From Allocoleopsis franciscana PCC 7113 (GTDB taxonomy: Bacteria; Cyanobacteriota; Cyanobacteriia; Cyanobacteriales; Coleofasciculaceae): 64,000 nucleotides of DNA. Positions 10,437 to 18,815 of the stretch are shown here, in pieces; positions within the stretch are counted from its first letter, which is position 1, and every line of letters begins with the position of its first letter. The notes beneath the pieces are model-generated. The model saw only the letters and a program-made list of their open reading frames with translations, made no database searches and was not told where the DNA came from. Both the position numbers and the translations under genes were made by a program. The stretch spans positions 2,816,001 through 2,880,000 of the forward strand of contig NC_019738.1 of assembly GCF_000317515.1 (NCBI RefSeq). Direction: 5' to 3'.

Positions 10437-11654
10437 ATGCAAACTCTTTCGACGCCTCAAACTGCACCCACAGCCCCCGAATTTGACACCACCATTCATC
10501 GGCGCAAAACCCGTCCGGTTAAGGTGGGCAACATCACGATTGGCGGTGGCTATCCTGTGGTCGTGCAGTCCATGATTAATGAAGATACCTTAGATGTAGA
10601 AGGTTCCGTTGCCGCAATTCGCCGCTTGCATGAGATTGGTTGCGAGATTGTCCGCGTCACCGTGCCCAGCATGGCTCATGCCAAAGCCTTGGCAGAAATT
10701 AAGCAAAAACTCATCCAAACCTACCAAGAGGTACCCCTAGTTGCCGATGTTCACCACAATGGCATGAAAATTGCCCTGGAAGTGGCGAAGCATGTGGATA
10801 AGGTGCGGATTAATCCAGGATTGTATGTCTTTGAGAAGCCAAAAGCTGACCGAAACGAATACACCCAAGCTGAATTTGAGGAAATTGGCGAAAAAATCCG
10901 TGAAACCCTAGAACCCCTAGTTATTTCCTTGCGCGATCAGGGTAAAGCGTTGCGGATTGGGGTAAATCACGGTTCCCTGGCTGAACGGATGCTGTTTACC
11001 TACGGCGATACCCCAGAAGGGATGGTGGAATCTGCCCTGGAATTTATCCGTATCTGCGAATCTCTGGACTTCCGCAATATTGTGATTTCCCTGAAAGCCT
11101 CACGCGCACCGGTAATGGTAGCCGCTTATCGCCTGATGGTGAAGCGCATGGATGAACTGGGGATGGATTACCCCTTGCATTTAGGCGTCACGGAAGCAGG
11201 GGATGGTGAGTATGGGCGGATTAAGTCTACTGCCGGTCTTGCGCCCCTGCTAGCGGATGGGATTGGTGATACGATTCGCGTCTCTCTCACCGAAGCGCCT
11301 GAAAAAGAAATTCCCGTTTGTTACAGCATTCTGCAAGCCTTGGGACTACGGAAGACGATGGTGGAATACGTCGCTTGTCCGTCCTGTGGTCGTACCTTGT
11401 TTAACTTAGAAGAGGTGCTACACAAAGTCCGAGAAGCGACTAAACATTTAACCGGTTTAGATATTGCCGTGATGGGTTGCATTGTTAATGGCCCCGGTGA
11501 AATGGCAGATGCTGACTATGGCTATGTGGGCAAGCAAGCGGGTTTTATCTCTCTTTATCGGGGTCGGGAAGAAATTAAAAAAGTACCCGAAGATCAAGGT
11601 GTTGAAGAGTTGATTAATTTAATCAAAGCGGATGGTCGTTGGGTCGATCCATAG
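10437..11654 (+). CDS. ispG: 4-hydroxy-3-methylbut-2-enyl diphosphate synthase (IspG/GcpE)
   Basis: IspG converts MEcPP to HMBPP in the MEP isoprenoid pathway, using a [4Fe-4S] cluster; in cyanobacteria the electrons come from ferredoxin. The three cluster cysteines are visible as CPSCGRT and GCIVNGPGE in the C-terminal third. The N-terminal barrel begins with [16 protein letters not shown] and contains VADVHHNG and RINPG. Length is 405 residues from ATG 10437; a TTG two codons upstream is possible but unlikely. The form is the ordinary bacterial one without the large plant insert. It stands alone and is followed by a strong hairpin. Confidence 0.97.
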   Translation: MQTLSTPQTAPTAPEFDTTIHRRKTRPVKVGNITIGGGYPVVVQSMINEDTLDVEGSVAAIRRLHEIGCEIVRVTVPSMAHAKALAEIKQKLIQTYQEVPLVADVHHNGMKIALEVAKHVDKVRINPGLYVFEKPKADRNEYTQAEFEEIGEKIRETLEPLVISLRDQGKALRIGVNHGSLAERMLFTYGDTPEGMVESALEFIRICESLDFRNIVISLKASRAPVMVAAYRLMVKRMDELGMDYPLHLGVTEAGDGEYGRIKSTAGLAPLLADGIGDTIRVSLTEAPEKEIPVCYSILQALGLRKTMVEYVACPSCGRTLFNLEEVLHKVREATKHLTGLDIAVMGCIVNGPGEMADADYGYVGKQAGFISLYRGREEIKKVPEDQGVEELINLIKADGRWVDP

Positions 11655-11683
11655 AGACATCTCAAGATATCTTCTCTTCGGGT

Positions 11684-11715
11684 AGGGTGGGCAATGCCCA
11701 CCCTAATTGTTTTCT
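11684..11715 (+). terminator. perfect 9-bp hairpin after ispG
   Basis: AGGGTGGGC at 11684-11692 pairs perfectly with GCCCACCCT at 11696-11704, loop AAT, followed by a T-rich stretch. It lies 30 bases after the ispG stop. Hairpins of this exact style are also a widespread cyanobacterial interspersed repeat, so it may be both. Confidence 0.7.
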
Positions 11716-11720
11716 TCAGA

Positions 11721-11832
11721 AGACTCTTGCATAAATCCTTGAAACCCCTCCCCTAAAAGGAGAGGGAGTAAGATTTCTTCCCCCCGTTTCAGGGGGATTG
11801 AGGGGGGTTAATTCGACTTTTGCAAGAGGTCT
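11721..11832. repeat. 112-bp foldback (MITE-like) element
   Basis: AGACTCTTGCA at 11721-11731 is mirrored by TGCAAGAGGTCT at 11821-11832 (one extra base). Inside are a second hairpin (CCCTCCCCT with AGGAGAGGG) and runs of C and G. It has no coding capacity. Its structure suggests a small non-autonomous mobile or REP-like element. Confidence 0.6.
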
Positions 11833-11909
11833 AGAGTAGTCCGAAGGTCATTCCCCACCTTAGATTAGTTAAAGTAGTTGATTCAATCAAGAATTTCTAG
11901 GAGCGTTAG

Positions 11910-12566
11910 ATGCCCGTAGGATTACCGGAATTTGCCGAAAACCCAGAAAATCGCTGCCCAGTAATTCTCCTCCTCGATACCTCTGCTTCCATGGCAGGTC
12001 AACCCATCCAAGAATTGAATCGAGGCATGGGTCTTTTTAAGGAAGATTTACTCAAAGACACACAAGCTTCCCTGAGTGCAGAGGTGGCGATTGTCAGTTT
12101 TGGGCCGGTGAAGTTACTTCAAGATTTTGTGACGGTTGACTCCTTCACCCCGCCACCGTTAACGGCTGATGGTGTGACTCCCATGGGTCAAGCCATTGAC
12201 TATGCGCTAGATTTGCTGGAAACTCGTAAGGCGACTTACAAAGAAAACGGCATTCAGTATTATCGCCCTTGGGTATTTTTAATTACCGATGGGGCACCAA
12301 CGGATAATTGGCAGCGTGCTGCACAACGGGTGCGAGAGGGAGAAAGTCAGGGGAAATTCTCGTTCTTTGCGGTTGCTGTCGAGGGGGCAGATATCAATAC
12401 TCTCCAACAAATTGCTCCGCCTGAACGTCCACCCGTAACCTTGAGGGGTCTGGATTTTAGTGCTTTATTTGTCTGGTTAAGCACTTCAATGAAGCGGGTT
12501 TCTAGTGGCAAAATTGGGGAGGCTGTACCGCTTCCGCCAGTGGGATGGGGTCAAATTAACACTTAG
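11910..12566 (+). CDS. TerY-type von Willebrand factor A protein
   Basis: The 218-residue protein is a single vWA domain. The metal-binding MIDAS motif is complete: DTSAS at residues 23-27, the Thr in GVTPMGQA, and the Asp in LITDGAPTD. The family is TerY/YegL, a cytoplasmic vWA that binds a metal ion and acts as a scaffold. It is the first of three genes (vWA, PP2C phosphatase, protein kinase) with gaps of 17 and 41 bases, an arrangement known as the TerY-phosphorylation triad. No tellurite-resistance TerD/TerC genes are nearby. A short leader GAGCG precedes the ATG. Confidence 0.88.
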   Translation: MPVGLPEFAENPENRCPVILLLDTSASMAGQPIQELNRGMGLFKEDLLKDTQASLSAEVAIVSFGPVKLLQDFVTVDSFTPPPLTADGVTPMGQAIDYALDLLETRKATYKENGIQYYRPWVFLITDGAPTDNWQRAAQRVREGESQGKFSFFAVAVEGADINTLQQIAPPERPPVTLRGLDFSALFVWLSTSMKRVSSGKIGEAVPLPPVGWGQINT

Positions 12567-12583
12567 AGTTTAGAGGAGTTGGC

Positions 12584-13363
12584 ATGGCTTGGAGAGCCGT
12601 TGTTCGTTCCTCTGTAGGAACTCGTCATCAAAAACAGCAGCAACCCTGCCAAGATTACGGTAATTATTGCATTCTGAATCAGAATGTAATAGTTGGAGCC
12701 GTTGCGGATGGGGCTGGTAGCGCTAAATATGCGGATGTTGGCGCTAAATTAGCTGTAGAAGCGGTGATTACAATTGTTAGGGAGATTGCGAACTCTCCCC
12801 AACCCAAGGAAAATCTTTCTCATCCTCTCAATGAGCAGGAAGCGAGAAAACTCTTTTCTAAAATTGTGGCAGAGGTCGTCGCGACCTTAGAAGAAAAAGC
12901 TATCCATGAAAATTATGCGATCGCTGACTTAGCTTGTACACTTTTAGTAGTTGTGGCGACTCCTGATTGGGTGGCGGCGATGCAAATTGGGGATGGATTT
13001 ATTGTGGTTGGTTTACAGGGCGAAGCCTACCAATTACTTTTCCAGCCGGACAAGGGTGAATTTGTCAATCAAACGACCTTTGTAACATCAACCCATGCTT
13101 TAGATGAGATGCAAGTTGATGTCCTCTTAGGCCAACACAAATTTATCTGTGCCGCAACCGATGGACTAGAGAAGGTCGCCATTCGCATGAGTGATTGGAC
13201 TCCTTTCTTGCCTTTTTTCAAACCGTTAGAAGAGTATCTGTGGGAAAGCCATCATCCCGAACAGGAGGATGAATACATTAAGAGTTTTCTCAACTCTGAA
13301 CGACTAAACGCTCGAACAGATGACGATAAAACGTTGCTGTTGTGCCTCTACGCTCAAAATTAA
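12584..13363 (+). CDS. PP2C-family protein phosphatase of the TerY triad
   Basis: A 259-residue metal-dependent Ser/Thr phosphatase. The metal-ligand motifs are CQDYGNY, VADGAGSAKYADVGA, AATDGLEKV and the late RTDDDKTLLL. The GAGS form of the second motif, instead of the usual DGMGG, is typical of the divergent PP2C group (PP2C_2) found with TerY. It starts 17 bases after the vWA gene with a good GAGGAG ribosome site. It presumably removes phosphates placed by the kinase encoded next. Confidence 0.88.
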   Translation: MAWRAVVRSSVGTRHQKQQQPCQDYGNYCILNQNVIVGAVADGAGSAKYADVGAKLAVEAVITIVREIANSPQPKENLSHPLNEQEARKLFSKIVAEVVATLEEKAIHENYAIADLACTLLVVVATPDWVAAMQIGDGFIVVGLQGEAYQLLFQPDKGEFVNQTTFVTSTHALDEMQVDVLLGQHKFICAATDGLEKVAIRMSDWTPFLPFFKPLEEYLWESHHPEQEDEYIKSFLNSERLNARTDDDKTLLLCLYAQN

Positions 13364-13404
13364 ACTGCTATGTCCATTTTTAATTTTTGACGTTTGATTG
13401 AATT

Positions 13405-14934
13405 ATGAGAATCCTCACCTGCGTCAGTACGGGTAATCCGATTTGCCTAACGAAGCAGATTGCTAGCAGTGGTGAGGGAGCCGTTTGGCAAACCGAGCGC
13501 AGTGGCTATCTAGCCAAACTTTACCACTCTTTTGAAGATGAGCGAATTGAAAAACTCAAGGTGATGGTGGCGCATCCACCCAAAGACCCAAATGCTCATC
13601 TTAATCATGTTTCTTTGGCTTGGCCTGAGGAATTGCTCAAAGATCGGAATGGTACTATTTTAGGTTTCTTAATGCCTGCGATCGCAGGAGCCAAGGAACT
13701 GCTGGATGTTTATAGCTCAAAACGCCGCCAACAACTTAAGCTGGAAGTAGATTGGAAATTCCTGCATATTACAGCGCTGAATATTGCCTCTATTATCGAA
13801 GCCATTCATGCAGAAGGCTATGTTTTAGGTGATATTAAGCCGCAAAATATTTTAGTGAATAACCGAGCTTTGCCTTCTATTATCGATACAGATTCTTTTC
13901 AGGTTTATCATCCTCACAAGAGTCAAGTTTATCGCTGCTTAGTGGGTTCAGAAGGCTTTACACCCGTTGAATTATTAGGGAAAGATTTTCGCACTACGAA
14001 TCAAGCCGAAATTCATGACTCTTTTCGGTTAGCCGTAATCATTCATCTGTTGCTCTTTGGAGATAAACCGTTTAAAGGAAAATGGATCGGAACAGGAGAC
14101 TCACCAGACCCCACTGAATTACTCCGTCGCGGGTTTTGGCCTTATGCCTCCAACAGTTTAATCAAACCAGGGCCATTTACCATTCCCTTAGAGATTGTTC
14201 ATCCAGAAATTCAACGCTGTTTTCTTCGATGTTTTAATGAAGGACATACCAATCCCTCTTTACGTCCAACCGCTAGGGAATGGCGTAAGGCACTCTCCGT
14301 CGCTGTCGAACATTTAACAATTTGTGGCAGGGTAGACAGCCACTACTACAGTACGATTTATGGCAAGTGCTACTGGTGCGATCGCAAACTTGATAAAGGT
14401 CTTGATATATTTGCATCCCCAATTCCTAAAATCCAGCCACCTTCAGCGCTACCGCGTACACCACCACCAAAGCCAGTTTATCCGGCTACATCTACCCATC
14501 CAGGTGTTACCGTTGCACCCGTTATTACACAACCGAAAAAAGTTTCCTCCTCTAAATTTGCTCAGTCTTCGGTTGGATTGGCACCCTTTTTTACACCACC
14601 AAAAAAAGTTTCTTCTTCCAAATTCCCCCAGCGTACTGTTACATCCATACCATCAAAAACTCGTGCAATTATCGGATGGACAACTGGCACAGGTCTGGCT
14701 ACGGGCGGGATTTTATGGCTAATCCGAACTTTTTTGGGGGATTCATCAGAAACGTTCAAGGATTGGGTTGTGTCTTATCCGCCCGAAGTCATGCAATTTC
14801 CTTTTATCCGAATTCCCCCAGAAAATCTCTTGGATGTTATTCAACCTGTGCAGTGGCTATCGGGGGGAGTGGGTACATTTATTGTAGGATTCATGATGGG
14901 ATTTGTTATTATCACCATGCGTTGCCGTCGATAG
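13405..14934 (+). CDS. Membrane-anchored protein kinase of the TerY triad
   Basis: A 509-residue Ser/Thr kinase-like protein. Kinase signs are a glycine-rich SSGEGAVWQT, the lysine of LAKLYH, the catalytic loop GDIKPQN (HRD replaced by LGD), a DTD motif in IIDTDSFQV where DFG normally lies, and TPVELLG in place of APE. After the kinase fold come three cysteines (CGR and CYWC) that could bind zinc, then a Pro/Lys-rich linker, and two membrane helices at about 421-442 and 484-505. The anchor is an addition to the usual soluble architecture. It closes the vWA-PP2C-kinase triad. Confidence 0.85.
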   Translation: MRILTCVSTGNPICLTKQIASSGEGAVWQTERSGYLAKLYHSFEDERIEKLKVMVAHPPKDPNAHLNHVSLAWPEELLKDRNGTILGFLMPAIAGAKELLDVYSSKRRQQLKLEVDWKFLHITALNIASIIEAIHAEGYVLGDIKPQNILVNNRALPSIIDTDSFQVYHPHKSQVYRCLVGSEGFTPVELLGKDFRTTNQAEIHDSFRLAVIIHLLLFGDKPFKGKWIGTGDSPDPTELLRRGFWPYASNSLIKPGPFTIPLEIVHPEIQRCFLRCFNEGHTNPSLRPTAREWRKALSVAVEHLTICGRVDSHYYSTIYGKCYWCDRKLDKGLDIFASPIPKIQPPSALPRTPPPKPVYPATSTHPGVTVAPVITQPKKVSSSKFAQSSVGLAPFFTPPKKVSSSKFPQRTVTSIPSKTRAIIGWTTGTGLATGGILWLIRTFLGDSSETFKDWVVSYPPEVMQFPFIRIPPENLLDVIQPVQWLSGGVGTFIVGFMMGFVIITMRCRR

Positions 14935-14993
14935 TTCAAATCAATTCAAATTTATTATTTATAGAGCATTTTTCTGAATCGATAGTATGTATC

Positions 14994-15347
14994 ATGAACC
15001 AAGTTAAAAATAGAGACAATGGATGTGGGTTTTTAACTCTATTACTCCTTTTATTCATTTGGTCAATTGGGACTATTGCTTTCTGGACAGTCAACATTTT
15101 TGCAGCCATTGGAACAACTTTTATATTATTAATTGATTCCCTGGCTAATATTTTTACAATCATTGGGATTAAAAATCCAGCCATCGGTTGGTTATTGTTA
15201 GGTTGTTTTTTCGGCGGAAGTTTAGGACTCAGTCAGGGATTGAAGCGCACGGGGCATTCGTCGCAAGTGTATAAAGTATATTTAGTAGCGGCTGCTGTAT
15301 TTTTTATGCTGCAAATCGTTGCTTATTCTAAATGGCAACCTCGATAA
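14994..15347 (+). CDS. small hydrophobic membrane protein, 117 aa
   Basis: I do not recognise the family. The start at ATG 14994 was chosen because earlier in-frame starts lie inside the kinase gene. Residues 14-50 and about 65-110 are strongly hydrophobic, giving three or four membrane helices; the N terminus has CG near the membrane and the C terminus is short and basic. It follows the kinase by 59 bases on the same strand and may be a fourth member of the triad, possibly sharing the membrane with the anchored kinase. That link is inference only. Confidence 0.6.
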   Translation: MNQVKNRDNGCGFLTLLLLLFIWSIGTIAFWTVNIFAAIGTTFILLIDSLANIFTIIGIKNPAIGWLLLGCFFGGSLGLSQGLKRTGHSSQVYKVYLVAAAVFFMLQIVAYSKWQPR

Positions 15348-15429
15348 TGTATTTAATATTTCCCAGTTAGAGATGAGCCAAAAGATGATTGGGCGCGTTA
15401 GTTCTGTTTGTAGCGCACCCAACCTAACA

Positions 15430-16368
15430 TCACAATGCTTGGCGTCTTAAAAAAAGCAGCAGGGATTCACTTACTTTTTCTGACCAATGGTCTTGAGGAT
15501 AATGCCCGCTTTCCTCAAGCTGAACAAGTTCCACATTCTGAATACCCTTCGCAAATTGCTGTGCCAGTTCCACAGGCAGCCAAGGATCTTTCATGCCCCA
15601 AACAATTAAAGTGGGTTGTTTCCAGTTGCGAAATCCAGATTCAATTTCTGCCATAGACGACTTCCATTGCATATTTTTAATCGTCGCCACCAGACTGCGC
15701 CCCGGATCAGAACTCTTGAGGAAGGGTTTACGATAAATGTCTAAATCCTTGTCTGAAATTCGGTAACGACTCCCCCCCTCCAAGGTTCGATCCACTAATA
15801 ACGGGTCTTGGGTTAACATATCTCCCACAAAAGGAAAGCCCCACTGCTGCATCGTCCAGGGCAACTTGGCATCAGAGGTTAAGGGTGTATTGAGAATGGC
15901 GATACGTTCAATTTGTTCAGGGTAACGTAGGGCGTACTGAAGGCCAACGGAGGCGAGAAATCCTTGAACCACCAAATGAAATCGATCAATTTCCAGCGCG
16001 TTGAGAAACTCTCTCAAGGCATTAATAAAGGCATCAGGGGTATAAGCAAAGTCTCGCTTGTCAGGTTTTGCCGATAAACCCGAACCAATCCAGTCAGGTG
16101 CGATTGCTCTCAACCCTTTTTCGGCTAAATCGGGCATCAACGATGTCCAGCAATAACTGTGGGAGGGCAACCCATGAAGCAGCAGCACGGGTAAGGCTTC
16201 ACTTCTGCCAATGGGGTTCGCTTCCCGATAGAACCACTTCAGCGAACCGACTTCGATTGATTGTTCACTTATAGACACTTGGCTTTCCTGCACCGTCGAT
16301 TGTGGTTTGAGCTTACCCTCCAGTGGGTCGTCAGAGCAAGCTCCACTCCTGTGAGGCTGAATTGTCAA
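15430..16368 (-). CDS. alpha/beta-hydrolase fold protein lacking the usual nucleophile
   Basis: The 312-residue protein has the fold signs of haloalkane dehalogenase/epoxide hydrolase relatives: LLLHGLPSHSYCW (oxyanion region), APDWIGSGLSAKP, LIVWGMKDPWLP (acid) and EESGHYPQ (histidine). The nucleophile elbow, normally G-H-D/S-x-G, reads VVQGFLASVG, with Gly where Asp or Ser should be. It may therefore be non-catalytic or use another residue. The start at 16368 is a TTG with no better in-frame ATG before the domain. It is a single gene, convergent with the TerY block. Confidence 0.82.
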   Translation of the reverse strand: MTIQPHRSGACSDDPLEGKLKPQSTVQESQVSISEQSIEVGSLKWFYREANPIGRSEALPVLLLHGLPSHSYCWTSLMPDLAEKGLRAIAPDWIGSGLSAKPDKRDFAYTPDAFINALREFLNALEIDRFHLVVQGFLASVGLQYALRYPEQIERIAILNTPLTSDAKLPWTMQQWGFPFVGDMLTQDPLLVDRTLEGGSRYRISDKDLDIYRKPFLKSSDPGRSLVATIKNMQWKSSMAEIESGFRNWKQPTLIVWGMKDPWLPVELAQQFAKGIQNVELVQLEESGHYPQDHWSEKVSESLLLFLRRQAL

Positions 16369-16476
16369 CGAATGATAACATATCCAAAATCTTGCTCAAG
16401 AATGGAGCTTAGTTGACTTAAATTGTCTTAATAATTAAGCATTCTTGGAATAGCCGTTAACTTGAGGAGAATGGGC

Positions 16477-16908
16477 ATGAATGCCGTTGAACAAGCCAGA
16501 AGCTTAGAATTTACGACTAAAATCGCCGCGATCGTCAATTTGTTTAAGTCAGAGTTTCCCGATGCCAAAGCTGACTTGAAACCCTGGCAGAATGACCCGG
16601 ATACCCAAGAACTCGTCGATCCCGATTCGATTGATATCGGCTTTCACTTACCGGGTTGGAGCAGAAAGTTTCAATGCCGCAGTATTTTAGTGCAAATTCG
16701 GCTTTACGAAGACCCAATCATGGGCTGCCGACGAGCCATTGGGATTGAAGCCGCCGGATTTGACCATCGCGGCAAAGCTTGGCGATGCTCGACGATTCAA
16801 AATTGGCAATTTGTGGGAGAGGGCGAACCCGTTCCAGAAGTTCAGGCAAAGCTAAAGTACTTTTGCCGCGAAGCCATTAATATTTTGTCACAAATTGGTA
16901 ACAGCTAA
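16477..16908 (+). CDS. conserved hypothetical protein, 143 aa
   Basis: A soluble protein of unknown function. The start at ATG 16477 sits 7 bases after GAGGAG; two earlier starts at 16462 and 16471 overlap or abut that site. The middle, around IDIGFHLPGWSRKFQCRS and EDPIMGCRRAIG, has alternating hydrophobic residues suggesting a beta sheet, and the C-terminal part is helical. No catalytic motif is visible. It is convergent with the beta-barrel gene, whose end lies 2 bases beyond its stop. Confidence 0.6.
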   Translation: MNAVEQARSLEFTTKIAAIVNLFKSEFPDAKADLKPWQNDPDTQELVDPDSIDIGFHLPGWSRKFQCRSILVQIRLYEDPIMGCRRAIGIEAAGFDHRGKAWRCSTIQNWQFVGEGEPVPEVQAKLKYFCREAINILSQIGNS

Positions 16909-16910
16909 GT

Positions 16911-18425
16911 TCAAAATAAAGTCAAATTGAAATTGACTCCAGCCCCAAAAACGAAGCCATCAAAATCAATGTCCGGTCTAGAAGAATCACCAAAGCTGGA
17001 GCCTGCATACAGGTAAGCTCGGCTATTGGGAGTCAGGGTGTAACTCATCCGGGCAAGGAGTTGGTGATATTGGTCTTGACGTTCCTGTTGGGTGAAGTCA
17101 GCGAAGGCGAACTGATAGTCGAGAGCCACTTCAAGCGGGGGGATAGGGGTGTACCCCAGGGATGCACCTACATAATTACTCACCCCAGAGCGATCGCTGG
17201 GGTTAGCCAAACTCACGCGCAATTGATAAAACGTATCTAGCGTGAGCTGCTTGGCTAACACATCTCGTCGTCCGAGTTCTAGGTAAAGGGAGTGATCATT
17301 GAGGAAGCGATCGCCACTATTCTGACTAAATAACTGTCGATTACTCCAACCGACTTCACCATAGGAGCGACTCCCAATCTTCTGCCGAAGTCCCAAGTTG
17401 AAATTCAATTCATCATAGTCATACACCGATAACTCGCCGTAGCGATTGATATTTCCTCCCACCGCAGCCAACAAAGTAGTGTCTGGCCCCAGAGAAGGAG
17501 TTGCCAAAAGTGTTAGTCCTGCTCTGAACACACCATCATCAATTGGGTCAATTCCAGACAAAATATTATTACTTCTGAAATAGCCAACTCCCCCTAAAAG
17601 GTAAACCGCAGGTTTAGACGGAGGAGGGGGTGCGGGTAACTCCCGTAAGCGCAGTTTTCCCAGTTCTGGGTCTTCACTACTCCCAGGTTGTTGTGACTCC
17701 GAACTATTTTCGTTGGGAGACGGTTGGACTTCAACTTCAACATTAGGAGCATTTTCAGCATCTGCCACTAAGCTTGGCGTAGAATTGCACAGCAGCTTTT
17801 GTTCTGGAGTCAGTTTCAGCTCTTGCGTGAGTGAACAAGAGGGAGTGACGGGAAGAGAAGGTGATGAGTCAACGGGACTGAGTCCGGGAGTCAAAGCTTG
17901 TTCCCCATCTTGAGCTTGAGTTGACGACTTCTCTCCCTCTGGCTCACTGGTAGAGACTTGAGGAGAAGCTGATACCAAATTGCTGTCAAAGGTAGCAGAC
18001 TTTTTCTCTCGTTCCTCGCTCCTCAGCTCCTCAGCTCCCCCGCTCCCCCGCTCCCCCGCTCCCCCGCTCCTCAGCTCCCCCGCTCCCCCGCTCCCCCGCT
18101 TCCCTAGCAGGGGTTGTGCCCATTCCTTGAGCGTGTCTTCTGTCACATCGGGTGGCAGTACTTCTGGATGAGCTGGGATAGCATCAGCATCTTGAGAGGG
18201 GGCTGTGAACCCTATCGGTTCTTTTGGGTTCGTGTTCGATACTGAAAGAGCCGCAGTTCCTACAGGGGAGATAGACCAAGCGGGCTTTGTCAAGGTAAGA
18301 CCAACCCAAAAAACCAGACTTCCCAGAATTTCTAAGCGGGTTTTTTGGCTCTTGGGTGGAAAAAATCCATCATGCTGAGGTTGCAGTTTTCCAGCCCGAT
18401 GTTGACGAGAAACTTGGCGGCTCAT
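16911..18425 (-). CDS. outer-membrane beta-barrel protein with octamer-repeat linker
   Basis: The 504-residue protein has a long basic start, one hydrophobic helix (LEILGSLVFWVGLTL) ending in PAWS, probably an export signal, a long low-complexity Pro/Ser/Glu linker (about 50-270), then a C-terminal domain of amphipathic strands rich in Tyr and Gly that ends VFGAGVNFNLTLF, with a terminal Phe typical of outer-membrane barrels. The linker contains a Gly-Ser-Glu-Arg block coded by ten octamers at 18019-18098. Since 8 is not a multiple of 3, copy-number changes would shift frame. The start at 18425 is ATG; a TTG two codons earlier is possible. Function unknown. Confidence 0.72.
   Translation of the reverse strand: MSRQVSRQHRAGKLQPQHDGFFPPKSQKTRLEILGSLVFWVGLTLTKPAWSISPVGTAALSVSNTNPKEPIGFTAPSQDADAIPAHPEVLPPDVTEDTLKEWAQPLLGKRGSGGAGELRSGGAGERGSGGAEELRSEEREKKSATFDSNLVSASPQVSTSEPEGEKSSTQAQDGEQALTPGLSPVDSSPSLPVTPSCSLTQELKLTPEQKLLCNSTPSLVADAENAPNVEVEVQPSPNENSSESQQPGSSEDPELGKLRLRELPAPPPPSKPAVYLLGGVGYFRSNNILSGIDPIDDGVFRAGLTLLATPSLGPDTTLLAAVGGNINRYGELSVYDYDELNFNLGLRQKIGSRSYGEVGWSNRQLFSQNSGDRFLNDHSLYLELGRRDVLAKQLTLDTFYQLRVSLANPSDRSGVSNYVGASLGYTPIPPLEVALDYQFAFADFTQQERQDQYHQLLARMSYTLTPNSRAYLYAGSSFGDSSRPDIDFDGFVFGAGVNFNLTLF
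18019..18098. repeat. ten tandem octamers inside a coding region
   Basis: Reading the plus strand, CTCCTCAG occurs twice, CTCCCCCG four times, CTCCTCAG once and CTCCCCCG three times, without interruption. The array codes for residues about 109-136 of the beta-barrel protein. Such octamer arrays are more often seen between genes in this kind of genome. Confidence 0.9.
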
Positions 18426-18815
18426 AATCAAATCAATTCTATGTTTTGAGTACGTATTTCGGTAGATAACTAAGACTTCCCACTAAAACCGGGTTAAGTC
18501 AGGGAACTAAATCTATAAATCTATAGTCATTTAAAACATAGACGCCTAAACTTCTATTTTGTTTACCGAGAAGCTGTCAAAGGAAGACGAAAGACAGAGT
18601 AAGTATGAAGATGAAGACGATAAACTATGAAAATTGAGTGAAATTGTCAAGAGATTTCACCCAATCTCTCTTTTAAGCTTTATTGTTCATAGTTAAGACT
18701 GTTTTTTGTCTCCAATCCAGTTCCGAGCAAGATAACTTAAGCAATGGCTTTTATGTCAATTGGTGGGTCTGCTGAGCCAAAAATTTGACGTTTCTTTTAC
18801 ACTTGGTACTCTCCA
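18426..18815. other. intergenic region between divergent genes
   Basis: This 390-base AT-rich region should hold the promoters of the beta-barrel gene and the FecR gene. I see no gene, no RNA and no clear hairpin in it. A purine-rich tract (GAAGACGAAAGACAGAG and nearby) spans 18580-18620. Confidence 0.5.
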
